64,000 nt of DNA from Hansfordia pulvinata (Eukaryota > Ascomycota > Sordariomycetes > Xylariales). The stretch lies in contig BJKQ01000006.1 in NCBI GenBank assembly GCA_006538405.1, positions 2,958,499-3,022,498 of the forward strand, read 5' to 3'. Position 1 is the stretch's first letter. The number at the start of each line of letters is the position of its first letter. Shown piece by piece: positions 11,230-24,223 of the stretch. The notes beneath the pieces are model-generated. The model was not told the origin of the DNA, did not search any database, and was given only the letters and a program-made list of their open reading frames with translations. Made by a program: the position numbers and the translations under genes.

Positions 11230-12314
11230 TCATCTCAGGAAGCTGAAAGGACTCGTCTTCATTTCGGGGCTCCGCGGGCTCATCGGGAGCGCGAAAAGCT
11301 CGTCCTCAGGCTCCTTGCCATCAGCCGCGGCCTGGTCGGATCCCCCGCCCCAAGCACAGCGTCTAACGAGGCCAAGTTGGCAGACCCTGCCATAGGAGCC
11401 TCGGACTTCGGTGCTGATCCGACTGCCCGAGCCCACTGGGCGCATGTGATGATGGGGAGTTACCTGAGGAAGAAAAAAAAAACTATGTCAGAATCCAGTT
11501 TCAAGTGTTTTGACACGAGCAGTGAAACCAGAGGAGAGAGACCAATGTACTTACCAGGGGAAAGGTCGCTGGACGAGGTGGCGAGCTTGAGGCCTCGGAG
11601 CTTGTCAGCCAGCCTTCCTCCGCCGGGAGACCGGGGGCTCTGCGAGGTCGGCGTGCGAGACGGTCTAGACGTGTCGGGGGACGGCGCGTGAGGGTCTGCG
11701 AGGCCGAAATGGTTGACGATCCACTGCCTCTCCTGGAAGGCCATTTCCAGGCCGACGCTCTCGCTGTTCTCTCGCAGCTCGGCGTCGATCTCCTTCTGCA
11801 GGTCTGCCAGGCGCTTCTTGGCCCACTGGCTGTGCAGGACGCCGCGTTTGCCGGCGTCTTGCTTGCTGACACCCAGGCCAGGAGCGAAGATGGCCGGCAT
11901 GCACTTTGTGGTCAGGGACCGACCCGTCCGCCGCTGTGTTATCGTCACCGCCGCAGGGACCGACGCCGCCGGCGGGATCAGGCAATACATGCGCTGCGTG
12001 TCGCTGTCGGCGGCGTCGGTCTCGTGCAGCGTGAAGGCGGCCGTCTTGCCATCCCACGATACATCCCAGTCGCGGCTGTTGCTGCTGCTGCTGCTGCCGA
12101 CGGCCGAGGCGCTCCATTCCACCATGATGATCTTGGTGCCCTCGTTGCCGCGCCCCGCCTCGAACTCGAAGCGCGCCAGCGCATTCGGGGACGACGGCGA
12201 CAGTGGCGAGTCCACGGGCCCCGTCTCCTCCATGACGCCCGACGACTTGTCCGGTATGCGGAGCCCTGATGTGGGCAGAAGATGGCTGGGGTTGGTGGCC
12301 GACATGACTTCCAT
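11230..12314 (-). CDS. Uncharacterised conserved fungal protein, one base short
   Basis: Exon 1, 11555..12314, starts MEVMSATNPSHLLP. It has a Ser/Pro-rich N-terminus, a beta-rich middle (WDVSWDGKTAAFTLHE, then MYCLIPPAA, then TKCMPAIFAPGLG) and a charged helix rich in Lys, Glu and Arg ending QWIVNHFGL. The donor GTAAGT lies at 11554. The best exon 2 starts at 11413 and continues to the TGA at 11230, ending MSPRSPEMKTSPFSFLR. That exon reads in frame only if one base is added in the C run at 11342-11346 or 11348-11351; the total would then be 314 residues. I recognise the layout as that of a Pezizomycotina-specific family but know no function. A different exon 2 acceptor at 11463 is possible but needs a two-base correction. 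Confidence 0.65.
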
Positions 12315-13265
12315 GTTTCTGGCGCGCGAAGGTTTCAGAGTCGAATATCGAGCGCGTCCACTAACCGCGCAAGGCCGCCTCGCTGCTAGTCACGCGCCCG
12401 TAGGCCCTGCTGCTGATGGCGCTGGCAGTGATTTGTTCCGAGCTGCCGCCTCGAAAAGTGAGCGGTGCTTTGCTGTTCGTTTCTTGGGTTCGGGGACTGG
12501 ACTGATATCGTGAACGCAGGGCGGTGGCTGAGAGGAGGGGCTTGGGAGGAGAGGCCGAGGTATTCTGGGCCGGCAACGCGCGGGAACCCCTGCAACTGCG
12601 GGTAGCTTTGTCGGCGTGAGGCGATGATAAGCTTTACAGCGTCGCCCAGGCGTAGCGAGACGGCGCAATCGCAACTGCGGGGTGAGGATGTCGTGTATGC
12701 GCTTAGGGGTCTGTGGGGGGGTGCCAAATGGGGGCGCGCGGAGGCGATATGGCGAGACTGGCGCAGGATGAGGCGACAAGAATATGGTAGGTATACCGAG
12801 TAGATGAAGAGGAAGAAGATTTGGGAAAGGAGAGGAAGAGGATGAAGTAGGCGGGGAGAGGCCAGCAGCTGGAGGGGAGGGCCAGGGTGAGGATGACAGG
12901 TTGAAGGCAGGGTGATCGGGGATTAGGATCGCGTGGCCCGTCCCGTGGTAATAGAGATGATCAGATGGACGTACGGGTGGCTGATCGCGTTAGCAACCTC
13001 TAGGCGGGCCTGCTCGTACTTCCTGCCTACCTCTCACGTACTTTAGTAGATACACGTACGCGGACGCTCGGTTCGTAGTGACTGGAGGTAGCAGTAGGTA
13101 CGTAGAGAGAGGGAGAGAGAGAGGCCCGGCCAGTCGAGAGGGATTCATGCGACCTGCGAAAGAGAGCTCGTCAGCAACAAACAGGCAGGCAGGTTAGGCC
13201 AGGCAGGCGGGGTGTGGGGGCGAGCAGACCGAGGGAAGCAGGGCGTAACGCGAGGGCGGAACACG

Positions 13266-13310
13266 GTGGTGGTGGTGGTGGTGGTAGCGGCGGCGGCGGC
13301 GGAGGTAGCG
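13266..13310. repeat. Trinucleotide repeat (GGT)n then (GGC)n
   Basis: About seven GGT units pass into five or six GGC units, with single interruptions. It lies in the gene-poor region and in no supported reading frame. Confidence 0.85.
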
Positions 13311-16300
13311 GCGCGGTATGGTATGGCATGGCGTGGCATGCCTGATGGGCGGCCGGCCGAATGCCTGCCTGCCTGCCTGTCTGCCAGCCCACGCCTTGCT
13401 CGTTGGCTTCCCTGCTCATCTCATCCCGCGGCGCATTGTGCGTGCTTCCAGCACACATGGTCCTGCACCCGGAGGACTGGACAGGACGGAATGAGACTGG
13501 ACCTGGGCCGAGCTGGGGAGGATCGTTGGACGTCTTGGCGGTGGGCTGACGGTACCGCGGCAGTACAGGCGACAGCGAGGCAGGACCGGGGCAGGACGGG
13601 CGAGGGGGAGGGCGGATACAGGTACAGCTGGGGTAGCCCCGGGGAGGGAGACGGGCGTCGCTCGTGATGGGGTTCGGGGGTTTGGGGGGGGTCGAGAGGG
13701 TCCAAGACACTGGAGACGGGGGCCCCACCGACCGGCGCGCATCAGTGGCCGCCGGCGACGCCTAAAAATAGACCGGCTTCACTCCCAGAACGTGACCGAT
13801 CTACGGGTACCTGATGCACCATTGGAGGTACATCGCTGGCCCCTTGCAGACACGCACGGGGGTCTACACTCGCCCAGCTCGCCCGCCCTCTTGGGTGCGT
13901 GTCGTCGTAACCAACGAATTGCCAGATGTCCATGCTGGTGTCTACGAGTACCACCTGTCTTTATTACTTACCCTTTACTCCGTAGAATCTCCAGCGGGCG
14001 GATGGCAGCCCACGCGTACGGAGTAATAATAAGAGTACGCTACGTAGACGATGGACGGCGCCCGTGGCTCCGGCCCGGAAATCGAGTGGGGGGGGGCCGC
14101 GCGGGGGCTTCCTTCAATGGTTCCATTGTCAAGCCCAGTGCGTATACGCCGCACGAGTGTGTGTGTCTGGCACCTGGCTTGGGTTTTTGACGCTCCGGTC
14201 ATTCATCCATCTTTAGCCCCGATACCAGCCAGACATGCAGGTCCCGACGACTCGGCAGGCTCCGTGCCAGGTTCACAGGCACGACAGGTTCGGTGGAAGG
14301 CCGGGCCGATGCTCGGGAATGCCAAATCACCCCTAGGTACTCATATCTATACCTATTCTCATTTCCATCCAGCACACTACGAGGTGCCTACTCGTACCTT
14401 GGCTGATAAAGCAGCCCACTACATGAGATCCATCACGACGAGTACGGGTTTCCGAAATGGCTGCGCTGGACACTTCGACAGCAGCGTCACACTTGAAGTG
14501 CATCACAGGCACCGCTCGTGCGCTGCGCACAGGAGGACGCGGGCTAATGGCAGCGAGCAGTTCCATCCAGCAACAAAACCACCCATTTCTGCATTTTATT
14601 TTTAGCTCGAGAGATTGCGGATGGACGTCTCTGGCAGGCGCCTCGTCGTTAATTACCGAGTCTGGCTGGCTGGCAGCCAAGCACAACAATGCAGGCTCCA
14701 CCCCGCTCGACAAAGCTTCAATGACTGGTATTACGATAACTCACTAGCTGCCCATCTAGCCCACGGAAGGATCGAGTGCGGATGCGCCATGTCCAATTGT
14801 GGCCTTTTCCAAAACACGCATCGCATCGCGTCGCCCCGATCCTCTCTCTGTGCCTCTCTGCGGCCTCTCTTCATCAGAGTTCGAAGCGAAGCACACGGCC
14901 CCTTCGGATAGGATGGCAGGGTCATCTCTCGTACCACCTGATTTGCCCCCAACGTTGCTCAGCCGCTCTATCTGATTTCCCTCCTCGCTTGCAATAAACG
15001 CCAGTCAAGGGGTATGTATACCCTGAAGTCTTCCCACATTTCGCAACGCTTTTTTTTTTTCTTTCTCCAAATCTGTTGGATCCAGTCGCAAGTGACAGGG
15101 CGCAATACTGTCAATCGTGATCTAGTCGCCGTATTTCTGGGTGCCTGCGTGGCAGCTCGTAATACCAAACTTTGAGAAGAGTTCTTGACCACATAATAGC
15201 GTCGTCGAGACTGTCTGAACGAGCAGGCTGACGCGTGGGGCGAAGACCAAGGATCACCGTCAGTTGCCGTGATCTTCTCGACGATTTCCAGCATTGATGA
15301 TTGCTCCGGCTCCACAGACCAAAATAGATTCCATCTTGACCGACCCGGCTCAGCAATTACCGGCTTTCGACGCAAGTCGGCGGCGCTCTACCCGTATGCG
15401 TTTGTGCCCCCTCAAACCCAGGACAGCACTGGCTCTCGCAACCGCCGCAAGTCGCTCTCGGTTGAGGGGACGGCAGCAAAGCGGGGTCTGTATGTAGGCG
15501 GCAGCTTCTCTCTACGAGTACGTTCAGACCGCCCTTGTTCGTCACTCATGAAGCCTGGTGACGCTTTCTTTCTTCACACCACAGCCGCGTCCATGTCCGT
15601 TTGCATCGCCAGTCTTCGGGTGGGCTCTCCGCAGTGTTGCGACCGGTGAGAAGAACCCTTGACGGATCGAGGCCTTCTCTTCGCACCACCTTGCGCGCGT
15701 GCTGATGGATTTCGGTGTGTCTTTTCAGAAAAGGTGGCTCCTTCTTCGTACTGCAGGGGCCTGCCTACCTAACATAACATTAGGTACCTACATGTACGCA
15801 AGGAAAATTGGCTACAATCTGGGGACTGGTGCAGGCATGCCTTCATCAATCGTGCTGCGTACGGTTGGTTACTCGTAGATTATGAGCCGGGTCGTCTAAT
15901 AACGAGCGAATCCTCCGAGCGGTGGAAGCAGGGGCCCGGCACTATCATGCCTTGAGAGCCAAGCCTCCGGGAGGAGGCGATACCAATACAGGCGGCGCCC
16001 GTGCTCTTGCGGTCCGAAGCGTGCCCCGAACGGACCGAGCAAGGGGACCGGTCGGTCGAGTTTCTGTGAGACAGGCCAGAACATAATAAAACCACGCGAG
16101 GTACGCTGGGGTGGTGTCCTCTGGCATACGGCAATAGGATTAAATTGTGAGGGCGCTGTTCCAGCTTTTCCAGGTAGAAAAGTCCTTCTGCGATGGATCG
16201 CGTGTGATCCAATGAAGAGCAGGACAAAGTGCAGCTTTCAGAGCCGCCACCGTCCCAAGTTCGGCGGTGCGCCAGAGCACGCTGTCGCCCAGGCGTGTTG

Positions 16301-19300
16301 GCCAGGAACTCGACTCATCGCTCGACTCGTGCGCAAGGCCGGCTTTAAAGGGCAGAGCGCGGCAATTTCCCCGTACATGTTCGAGTACTCGTAGGAGGTA
16401 TATATGTAGGCAGGCACCTATGTATGCATGTAAGAATGTGAGCTGGATGGCACCGGGTTTGCGGGCTACGAGTAATTCCCGCCGGGTACAAGGATCTTTC
16501 TTGACTGATGACTGCTTCGGGCGAGTGCTCGTTAGGTTAGTACGGTTAAGTACTCGTGGCTCGGCTGGAGGGGCCAGGGTTCAAGTCGACCCGCGAGGCC
16601 CTGTGTGGCCAGGGGCCGGCTCCTTGCAAGACGTCGGCGATGGGTTCCGTGATATCTGCCGAGCCGTGTTAGGTGCGCCGAGTCTGGACGGGTGACGACA
16701 TTTTTCTCGATGACCCAGTCCATAGAATGGCGAACCCCGCCTCTCGAGATGGCTCTCGCCAAGCTCCATGCCTCGTTCGAGGCAAGCCCAGCTGCCGAGG
16801 TCGTGCTGTGTGGCGTTGTACCTGAGGTATGGCAATAGGTGCTGCTCTACTCAATAGCATCCGTAAAGGTGACGCGAAAGGAGGTACCGCATGGGGCCAA
16901 TCAGGCACTACGTATTCTTCATACGCCCGGCCGCGACGCAAGTAGGGACGGGTTACCTGGACCGACGGGCGCCACGGGCGGATGACTCCGTGTAGTTGAC
17001 ACCACCACCAGGGAGAGAAGGCCCCGCGAGTGCAGATTGGCCGCAATAAGGCCGAGGGCTCGTCGGATTCGATCGTGGCTTGCTCCCACACTTCGCGGCG
17101 CGCTCGCCTAACTGTATCCCGGTCCGCGGCAGAGCCCTCCGCGGCCCGAGCAAGAGGGGTCTGCTTTCCAAGTCGGCCGGCGACTTTGAAGGGTGAGGTA
17201 CGAGTATCACGACATGCTCTCTTGAGGATGACGAGGTTTGGCTCTGAACCCCCGTCCGCGTCGCACATCCGGCACCGGCACGATGGGTGGAAATCTCTTC
17301 GCGAGCACGAGACTCGACAAAGTCGGGGACTTATGTCGGGGTGGCATGTGGGCACCCTCAAAACCAGCCCCGTTCTCGTGCGTGCAAAGATTTGCCCTCG
17401 TCCCGGTGACGATGGTGGTATATCAGCCCCAGCCTCGTCGGCTACCTTACATGCAGCCCATGAGGGCAGCACTCGTGGGCCGCCATGGCGCGACTGCCCA
17501 CGGCGGCACGAGCCAGCGACGTACCAGGCAAGCAGAGGCGTCCGGAAGCATATCGGCCCTTTGGTTTGGGTCACCTGAGCTGTCGAAGCTTTCTGCGGCT
17601 CCGGGTTCGTGGAGGCAAGACCCGAAATTTGGCCGTCCTATCTTTGTACTACGGGAAGACCCAAGAGAGTATGCCGGGCAGGGAGCTCTCGCGTTTGTCA
17701 ACTGCCGCGCCGGCGCAACACCCCGGAACGACCACGGCGTGGTTTACGTTTTGAATGGTGTCTGGTGGGTGTAGTCAGTGCCAGCAGACCACATGTGCCT
17801 TTCCCCCATCCCTTCTCCCCCGCAGCGAGACTATATTCCTGTACCAAGCCGTCGTTGCTTTCCGGGACTTGCTCGTCGCATGGTTGCTTATCTGCATGAC
17901 CGGCGATCGATGGTCCGAGGCAGGGCTTTACGGATGGTCTGCTGCACGCCGACGTCAGTAGCGAATCGAGGTCATGGATCCAGACCGGCGAATCGGAGGC
18001 AAGAGTCCAACGCATATACTCTGACTGACAAGGAACGAAGACCGTGCTGTCTGCCGCCGGGAATGCTGCTGAATTGCATGCCTACCACCTAAGTCAGGCA
18101 ATAGGCATCGTGCCGAGGTGTCGATACACCCGGTTCGATTGGGACACCCAACTCGGCAAGCGATACGACTTTGTTCCATGACCAAGACGGCGAGGACAAG
18201 CTGTAAAGGTCATCATTTTCAAATTGGGATGTGAAGCATAAAGCAAGCGAGCACTGAAGCTCTTTCCGGCATGACCTGGTACTTCGTTACCATGAACATT
18301 GTGCCTCTTTAATCGCGTATGAGAGCCTTCCCTCCCCCCAAACCTACTCGTTGAACCAACAGCAAGTAGGCAGCCGAGCTACCTGGCTGGATTTGCTAGA
18401 AAGCCGTCTGTAGCAAGCCCGTAGCACTCGCGGAGTGGACGCGTACCGACTGCATGCATGGAGGGAATGAGTGTGACCGCCGAGGCCAGAAAGGACATCG
18501 AGATATCGCCGAGTGACTGCCCTGGATCGAACTGTGGTTGCGCTCCTTGGACGTGTCGAGTGACATCGTCAAGCCAGATCTTCCCGCCGGGCCGTGGGTT
18601 GAAACGGCAATATGACGAGCCAGGAGTCCAATGGGACGGCTCGCGAGATGTGCCATGATATGCTGCAACACACTGATCTGTGGCAGACGCCATGAAACCA
18701 CCTACCTAAGCATCAGCGGTGAAGCTCGTGGTGGCAGTCGTGGAGGCAGCAGGTGCAGCGGCGGCGGCGGCGAGTGTTGTGGCTGCTCAAAGGGATGGCG
18801 TCAAAGCCTGCCAGAGCCAAAGGGTTTCGCCAATGGATCACGGGTCACGGGTAACCATGTTGCCATGAACAGATAAGGCGAAGAGCTGGAGGCGTATCGT
18901 GCTCCATACGAGTACTTGTAGACGGGAAGGGAAGGCCTGAGGGTGGGTGAAACAACAAGGGTGGTATCCGTTTGCCACCGGCCAAATTTGCGGCTCAATA
19001 TCGACAGTAGCGCAAATGGTCTACGAGTACGGAGCAGGCGTGGCCTCGTCGCCACGGAGGAGGAGGAGGAGGGCAAAGGTAAATTTCTTGAATCATGAGA
19101 TCCCGTCGGCGGCACTGTGCCTCCAAGCCGGAGTCTCCGCCCGCGGCACACGAATGGGAGGAGGTAGGCACCGGACATCTGGCGTACGGAGTAATTCATC
19201 GGTCAGAGTCGTGGGTGGGTTGGATTGGGACGGGGTGGCGACGATGGTAGACTTGACTGACTGGAACCGGGGAAGAGCCTGGAACGTGTACTCGTACACT

Positions 19301-20410
19301 GGTCACGCTCCGTTATGGGCAAGAGGGACGGATGGAAGGGGGCCCTGCACTGCATGTACTTCCATGCACGCCGTACGGCACTACCTGACCCAGTTCCAAG
19401 CGCGAGGGCTTCGAAGACGGTGCCAGATGACCACCGTACATGGACGTGTCAATTTGCCGGAGATGGGAGGTGCTGGGCGACAAATCATACCTTTCAGTCT
19501 GTTGCCAGACACGAAGAGGAGAACATATCCACGCTGGACACGCTGGGCATAATGCCACTGGAAAGGCGTGAAGACGGCATCACGAGCAGTGGGACAAGAG
19601 GCAGCACCTAAAAGCACAGCGTATATTCCGTACGAATACGTACTGGGAGTAGCGGACATCCAAGAGTTGAGGTCATATCCATTCGTACTCGAGGGTATCA
19701 GTGGGGTTGATTGACACTCGGGGTTGATTTACACTTGGAGTCTCGTTCAGAGTACTCGCAGGAGCGGTGGACGATACTGGGACGACTGGACGGAGTTCGG
19801 TGGACGAGTGCCTTTGATGCTGGTACTCCGTACATGAGTGTGCGAGTACCCTAGGAGGTACTCGTAGCCTTGCCCAGACGTTTGGGCGAGCGTTAGTGGC
19901 TGACTGCCTACCCTGACGCGTGGACGGACGGGGCTGCCGAGTCAAAGGAGGTGCGGGGACGGCCCCACGGCCCCTGGCCAGGAATAAGGCCGAAGCAGAG
20001 GCGACGACGAGCGCTCGTTGGCCAGCGGGGTGGCACTACTACCCCACAAATTGGCCGGCAGATTCGCCGTAAGCCGTCGATTGAGGCCGCAGGCCATTGG
20101 ATCAGGTCCAGTGCGTGACGGCACAGTACTCGTACAGGACGGCAGGTCAAGCCAGCGGGTCAGGTGTGAGTAAAACTCGTCGCGAGGCTCCATCACCGGG
20201 CGTGCTCTTGATTCTCTTTTTCCCCGGGGGAGGGGAGGGGGCTCACTTTGTCTTTCCATCTGAGCATCTTGCTTTTGCCTGGCGGAGGAGCCCTTCGACC
20301 CTGCCCGCCACCACCGTGCTCGTACGAGTACCTGTGCAGAGGTCCACAACAGCATGATGGGGTATCTCCCTGGCACTAAAACCTGGGTATGGCGGGACTG
20401 TATAGTAGGT

Positions 20411-20458
20411 AATACTCGTAGTACGGTACTCGTTCGAGTATGAGTACGAGTACTCGTC
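20411..20458. repeat. Cluster of the TACTCGTA palindromic motif
   Basis: Three copies of TACTCGT or its complement lie within 50 bases, including a perfect 12-base palindrome ACGAGTACTCGT at 20446-20457. The same motif recurs between genes elsewhere in the window, for example at 9159, 16382, 18906, 19287, 19857, 22002, 22034, 31650, 37717 and 52098. No function is known to me. Confidence 0.7.
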
Positions 20459-20760
20459 GCTGCTCATCCCGACTTGAGCATCGCCCATTTGCCTATCTCT
20501 CCAGAAACTGCCAAGCAATGAATAGCTCCAAGCACCCCTTCTGCCACCAAACGAATCCTTGCGTCGTGCCCACGGACACTGTATTACTTGTAGGTGCTTA
20601 TGTTGGTAAGTAAGATTCTCACCTGGGGCGGCGCGGCCTAAGATGGGTTAGCTTGATAAGATTCACATCGAGCGGGAGGGAGCCTCTCCGCCAGCCATAC
20701 AGAGCACAGTCAGATATCAACCAGCCCAGTCGTCCGGTATCTCGTACCTCCAACTCCACA

Positions 20761-20840
20761 GTGGCGGCGGCGGCGGCGGTAGCAGCGGCGTCGGTGTCGG
20801 TGTCGGTATCGGCGTCGGCGTTGGCGTCGGCCTCGGCGAG
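20761..20840. repeat. GGC and GTCGGC-type microsatellite
   Basis: A GGC run is followed by a degenerate hexamer repeat of TCGGTG/TCGGCG units. Both strands stay open through it, but the encoded Asp-Ala/Thr or Ser-Val runs are only by-products of the repeat. Confidence 0.8.
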
Positions 20841-23800
20841 AAGCAGATAACGGCTGGCTCGACGCGCTGGCATGATGCTCCTTAGGTACAAATTTACCCA
20901 ACCGGCACGCCCTGCGGCCGTGCGGCGCCCGCTCAGCGTGGCTGTCGGAGACGGAACACTCCACACATCCATGCTACATACCTAAATACTCCGTAAGAGT
21001 GTTTCAACGGAGTCGGCCATGCGTGAGTGCGGTACGAAGGGAGCGATTCGGTACGAGCACTGGCGGACCTGGCGGAGGTGTGTTGACGGGTGCCGCGGGG
21101 TTTGGGGACCAGCGGGGGCTGCAAGGTGCGACTCCCCCAGACAAACCCAGACCAGCCGCGGCAGCCCAGCGGCCGTCAGACCCCCAGGGCCGTCCCCGCC
21201 GGGAGGGATGGCACGCGTTGGACACTGCACCGAGCTGGCACCTGGACCTGGTTTGCGGGGTGGCCTCGATCCCGGCTTGCCCGGCACCGCGGCCAGGCGC
21301 AATCGCCCTCTCGCGCGCTGGACCCAGTGCCCCCAGCTGGGATGCGGGGCGATCGGAGCACGTTTTAGGGAAGTCCAGAGGTACCAGTGCCTGAGCCCAG
21401 CCCAGTGACGACAGAATGGAGATTGATCCGTCCGTGTCTGGCATGCGCCCACAGTGCCGCCACCCCCTTACCGTACCCTTTCACTGCCCGGCCATTCGTC
21501 GTGTGGGTGCAAGATCCAATCAATATGTCGCGTCTCTGGATGGACACCTAAGGTACTCGTATGTTCGTATGTACGTCAATTAGGATGGCATTATGTACTG
21601 CGTCGTCGAGAACAGGGGACGTCGCCGACAGGTCTCATGCAACAGCGTCTCCAACTGTGTGAGCCCAGACCGCCCGCGAGCCTGCGGCATACGACTGAAG
21701 TTTCCATCTCCCTGATCTCGCTCTTGGATCTACGAGGGCAGCCCGCATCCATGGCTGTCGCACGCGTCCGATGCAAGGCCGGCAGATCGATAGGTACCGT
21801 CCCTCCTCTGCGTGTATCTCTCGTGATGCCCGCCTCGGACGCACGTCGGGACCACGTCAGGCTTGCGATTGCGTGTCAAAAAAATCCCCCTCCCTCACGT
21901 GTGTGCGGACGAGCATGAGATGCAGCAGACTGCCTGGATGAAGATGCATGTATCCGGGCTGTCCATCTCGTGGCGGAAAAGCCTGTTGGAACAGGTTTGG
22001 AGTACTCGTATCAAGCCCCGGGGCAGCCACTTCCATGTACTCGTACATGCACCAAGAAGCAGACTCTGTGAGCTGCGCGTGCCGGCAGTTGAAGCGAGGC
22101 GAATGGTGTGCAGACGACGGAGTAGCTGCAAGCGGCATAGATCAGAACCGGATGGGCCACTTGGCGCCAGTCTGCACGTGCACTCGGACGCCCTCCGTCA
22201 CGCCGTCCGCGGGTAGGGAGCACGGGGAGCTACGAGTACGGGGCCAACACTTGGAGGGACTGAAGCCACTGCGAGACGCGGAGCATCGCCGTGGGTGCGC
22301 CTCAGCGCCGGGGACCCCCAAGGCTGACAAGTGGCTCAGGTAATGCACTGTGCGCAGATTTCCCAGTACTCGTAGACAACGGCTCTCGTGCCTCGCACGT
22401 AATTCACGTTCCCGTGCTCCATGCGGAAACTCCGCCCCATCGAGGGCGCAGACCAAGTCTCACCGATCCCGCCGCGGTCGCCTGGACGAGGACGTGGGAA
22501 GGGATGGGCACCCGTTACATACGAACGATTACCCAAAGTGAGAAGCGCCGACGGCGGGCTGTGGCGTCGGCGTGCCGGCCTTATCATGCCGCACAGTTCG
22601 CAGCTGCGTCTACAATGGGCACGAAAGAGAGCGGGAGGAACCAGAGTCGAGGTCTGGTGCGCGTACTGTGTGTGTCCGACACGGGAGGAACGTGTAGTAG
22701 GGATGGCGGCGCTATTGGGACGACGACGGGCCGACTCTGGGGGCGTTTGCATCGGTCAGTCCGCCCGAGCTGGCGCCTGCCACCCATCCAGAACAGAGTC
22801 GACCCCACTTTTGTTCGGCCTTCCTGCTCGGCCAAACGCCCAAACGCTCCATCTCGTGCATCTCGCATCTCATCGTGGTCGGGCCCTCTCTGCTGTCTGT
22901 CCTGCTATGGTCGATCCGAACAGCCAGGCCCGGCGGAATTTGCTCGCGGCCAACCTACGGAGTATCTATCAGTTCTCAGATGCGGCTGGCCCGAGTAATT
23001 GCACGTGGGCATCCGCCGTCCGCCCGCCCGTCCGCCGTCGCCCACTCTACAAACAATCATGTTTGCTTCACCACCCCTTGTAATCGAACCGGCACCGCGA
23101 CAGACTGCTCGTGCGCGGTCTGAATGCTGCCGTCGTCCAGCAAAAGGCGGCTTCCTGTTGCTCTCTGCTACCCCTTTCGAGGCTTCATTCCCTGTCGTGA
23201 CGATTTGCGTGCTCCGTACGTGTGTCAAGGTAGCCTCTCCTAGCCCGCTGTTCTGACACACGCCACGCCACCCTGGCGCAGTGCCTTGCATTTCAGCCAG
23301 CACAAGTACCACTACGGGAGTGATGGGGCTCGCGGGGCAGGCGCTTTTTGGCAAGGGGCGACTGCTCACGAGTGCCTAATCGACGCTCATGCTCGTACCT
23401 CGACCTTGCGTGCCCGTCTGCCCCACTGTTGGCATTCGAGCACTCAAGGTACCTAATCTACTGTACATACAGTACAGGCCCTCGTACACGGGCTGCTCTC
23501 CAGCCTAGCGCACAGCCATGCAGATGCGCTGTGCCTATCTTCCAACTTGGTCTGCTGCACTCGTACTCTGTCGGCCCAATTGGCAGGTCGGCCCGCCTGC
23601 AACCTGCCCTGCAGTTCGGGCACGCACCTCTCTCATCTATCCCTCCTTCCCACCGTCCCTCACATCAATCGTCCCCAGCATCATACCTCACCTCACCACT
23701 CTGGCGACAACCCTCACACCACGAAGCCTTGGGCCCCGTAACTCGCTGTCCTCCTGACCGCTCCCTCACACGCAAGCTGTCGTTCTTTTCTTCAGTCTTT

Positions 23801-24021
23801 TCGGCTCGTATCATCACTCGACGACGCCCCCGTTTCGAAACCCGACGCTCCCTCCCAACCCATAACGCGCCCTTCGCTTTCCTACTCGAAAATCGCCTTG
23901 TCGGTGCCCAATATTCGCACTTGCTACAAAAACCAAAGCCAGGAAACGACGCAAAACTCAGTAACGACACGCTCGATTTCATAACCGGACCGCCCACGAG
24001 CAACACGCAGTCCGAGCCTCC

Positions 24022-24203
24022 ATGCATCCCATAAGCGAGCCCTCAAGAATCTAATCATGTGTCACCGTGTCTTGACCATCACCAACACCCCAAGCCTCGC
24101 CGTCTTCACTTTGCAGAAGACTTGACTCGTTCTGCATTGAACGCTGCCGAAAATACATCGACAGATTGACGTCTGCATGATTCAAGTCGCTTCTCGAGTC
24201 TAG
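24022..24203 (+). promoter_or_regulatory. Three short uORFs before the F-box gene
   Basis: In the 200 bases before the F-box start codon, three ATG-initiated frames open and close: 24022-24054 (10 codons), 24057-24125 (22 codons) and 24177-24203 (8 codons). None overlaps the main start at 24224. If the transcript includes them they would be expected to lower or condition translation of the main frame. The extent of the leader is not known from sequence alone. Confidence 0.5.
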
Positions 24204-24223
24204 GCTGTGTTAACCCAACTGCC

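Larger units (their letters stand above)
12315..24021. other. Gene-poor region with dispersed short motifs
   Basis: Nearly 12 kb without a coding sequence I can defend. Open frames up to about 235 codons occur on both strands, but none has a family motif, a consistent splice structure or fungal codon bias. They overlap freely, as expected in GC-rich DNA. The DNA carries many copies of TACTCGTA/TACGAGTA, TACTCCGTA/TACGGAGTA and TAGGTA-type motifs. It also has simple repeats at 13266-13310 and 20761-20840. It has not been through RIP, since GC remains high. It could hold long regulatory DNA or a non-coding RNA for the F-box gene; I see no direct sign of either. Confidence 0.5.

Noticed and set aside
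12390..12779. Upstream exon for the 11-12 kb gene
   Set aside because: The Pro-rich frame has no conserved look and no donor that leads in phase to the ATG at 12314; treated as leader sequence.
20653..20972. Open frames on both strands with Asp-Ala or Ser-Val repeats
   Set aside because: They follow from the hexamer microsatellite and have no sequence outside it that looks coding.
23348..24034. 228-codon open frame before the F-box gene
   Set aside because: It is Ser/Pro/Arg-rich read-through of pyrimidine-rich leader DNA without any domain; more likely 5' untranslated sequence.
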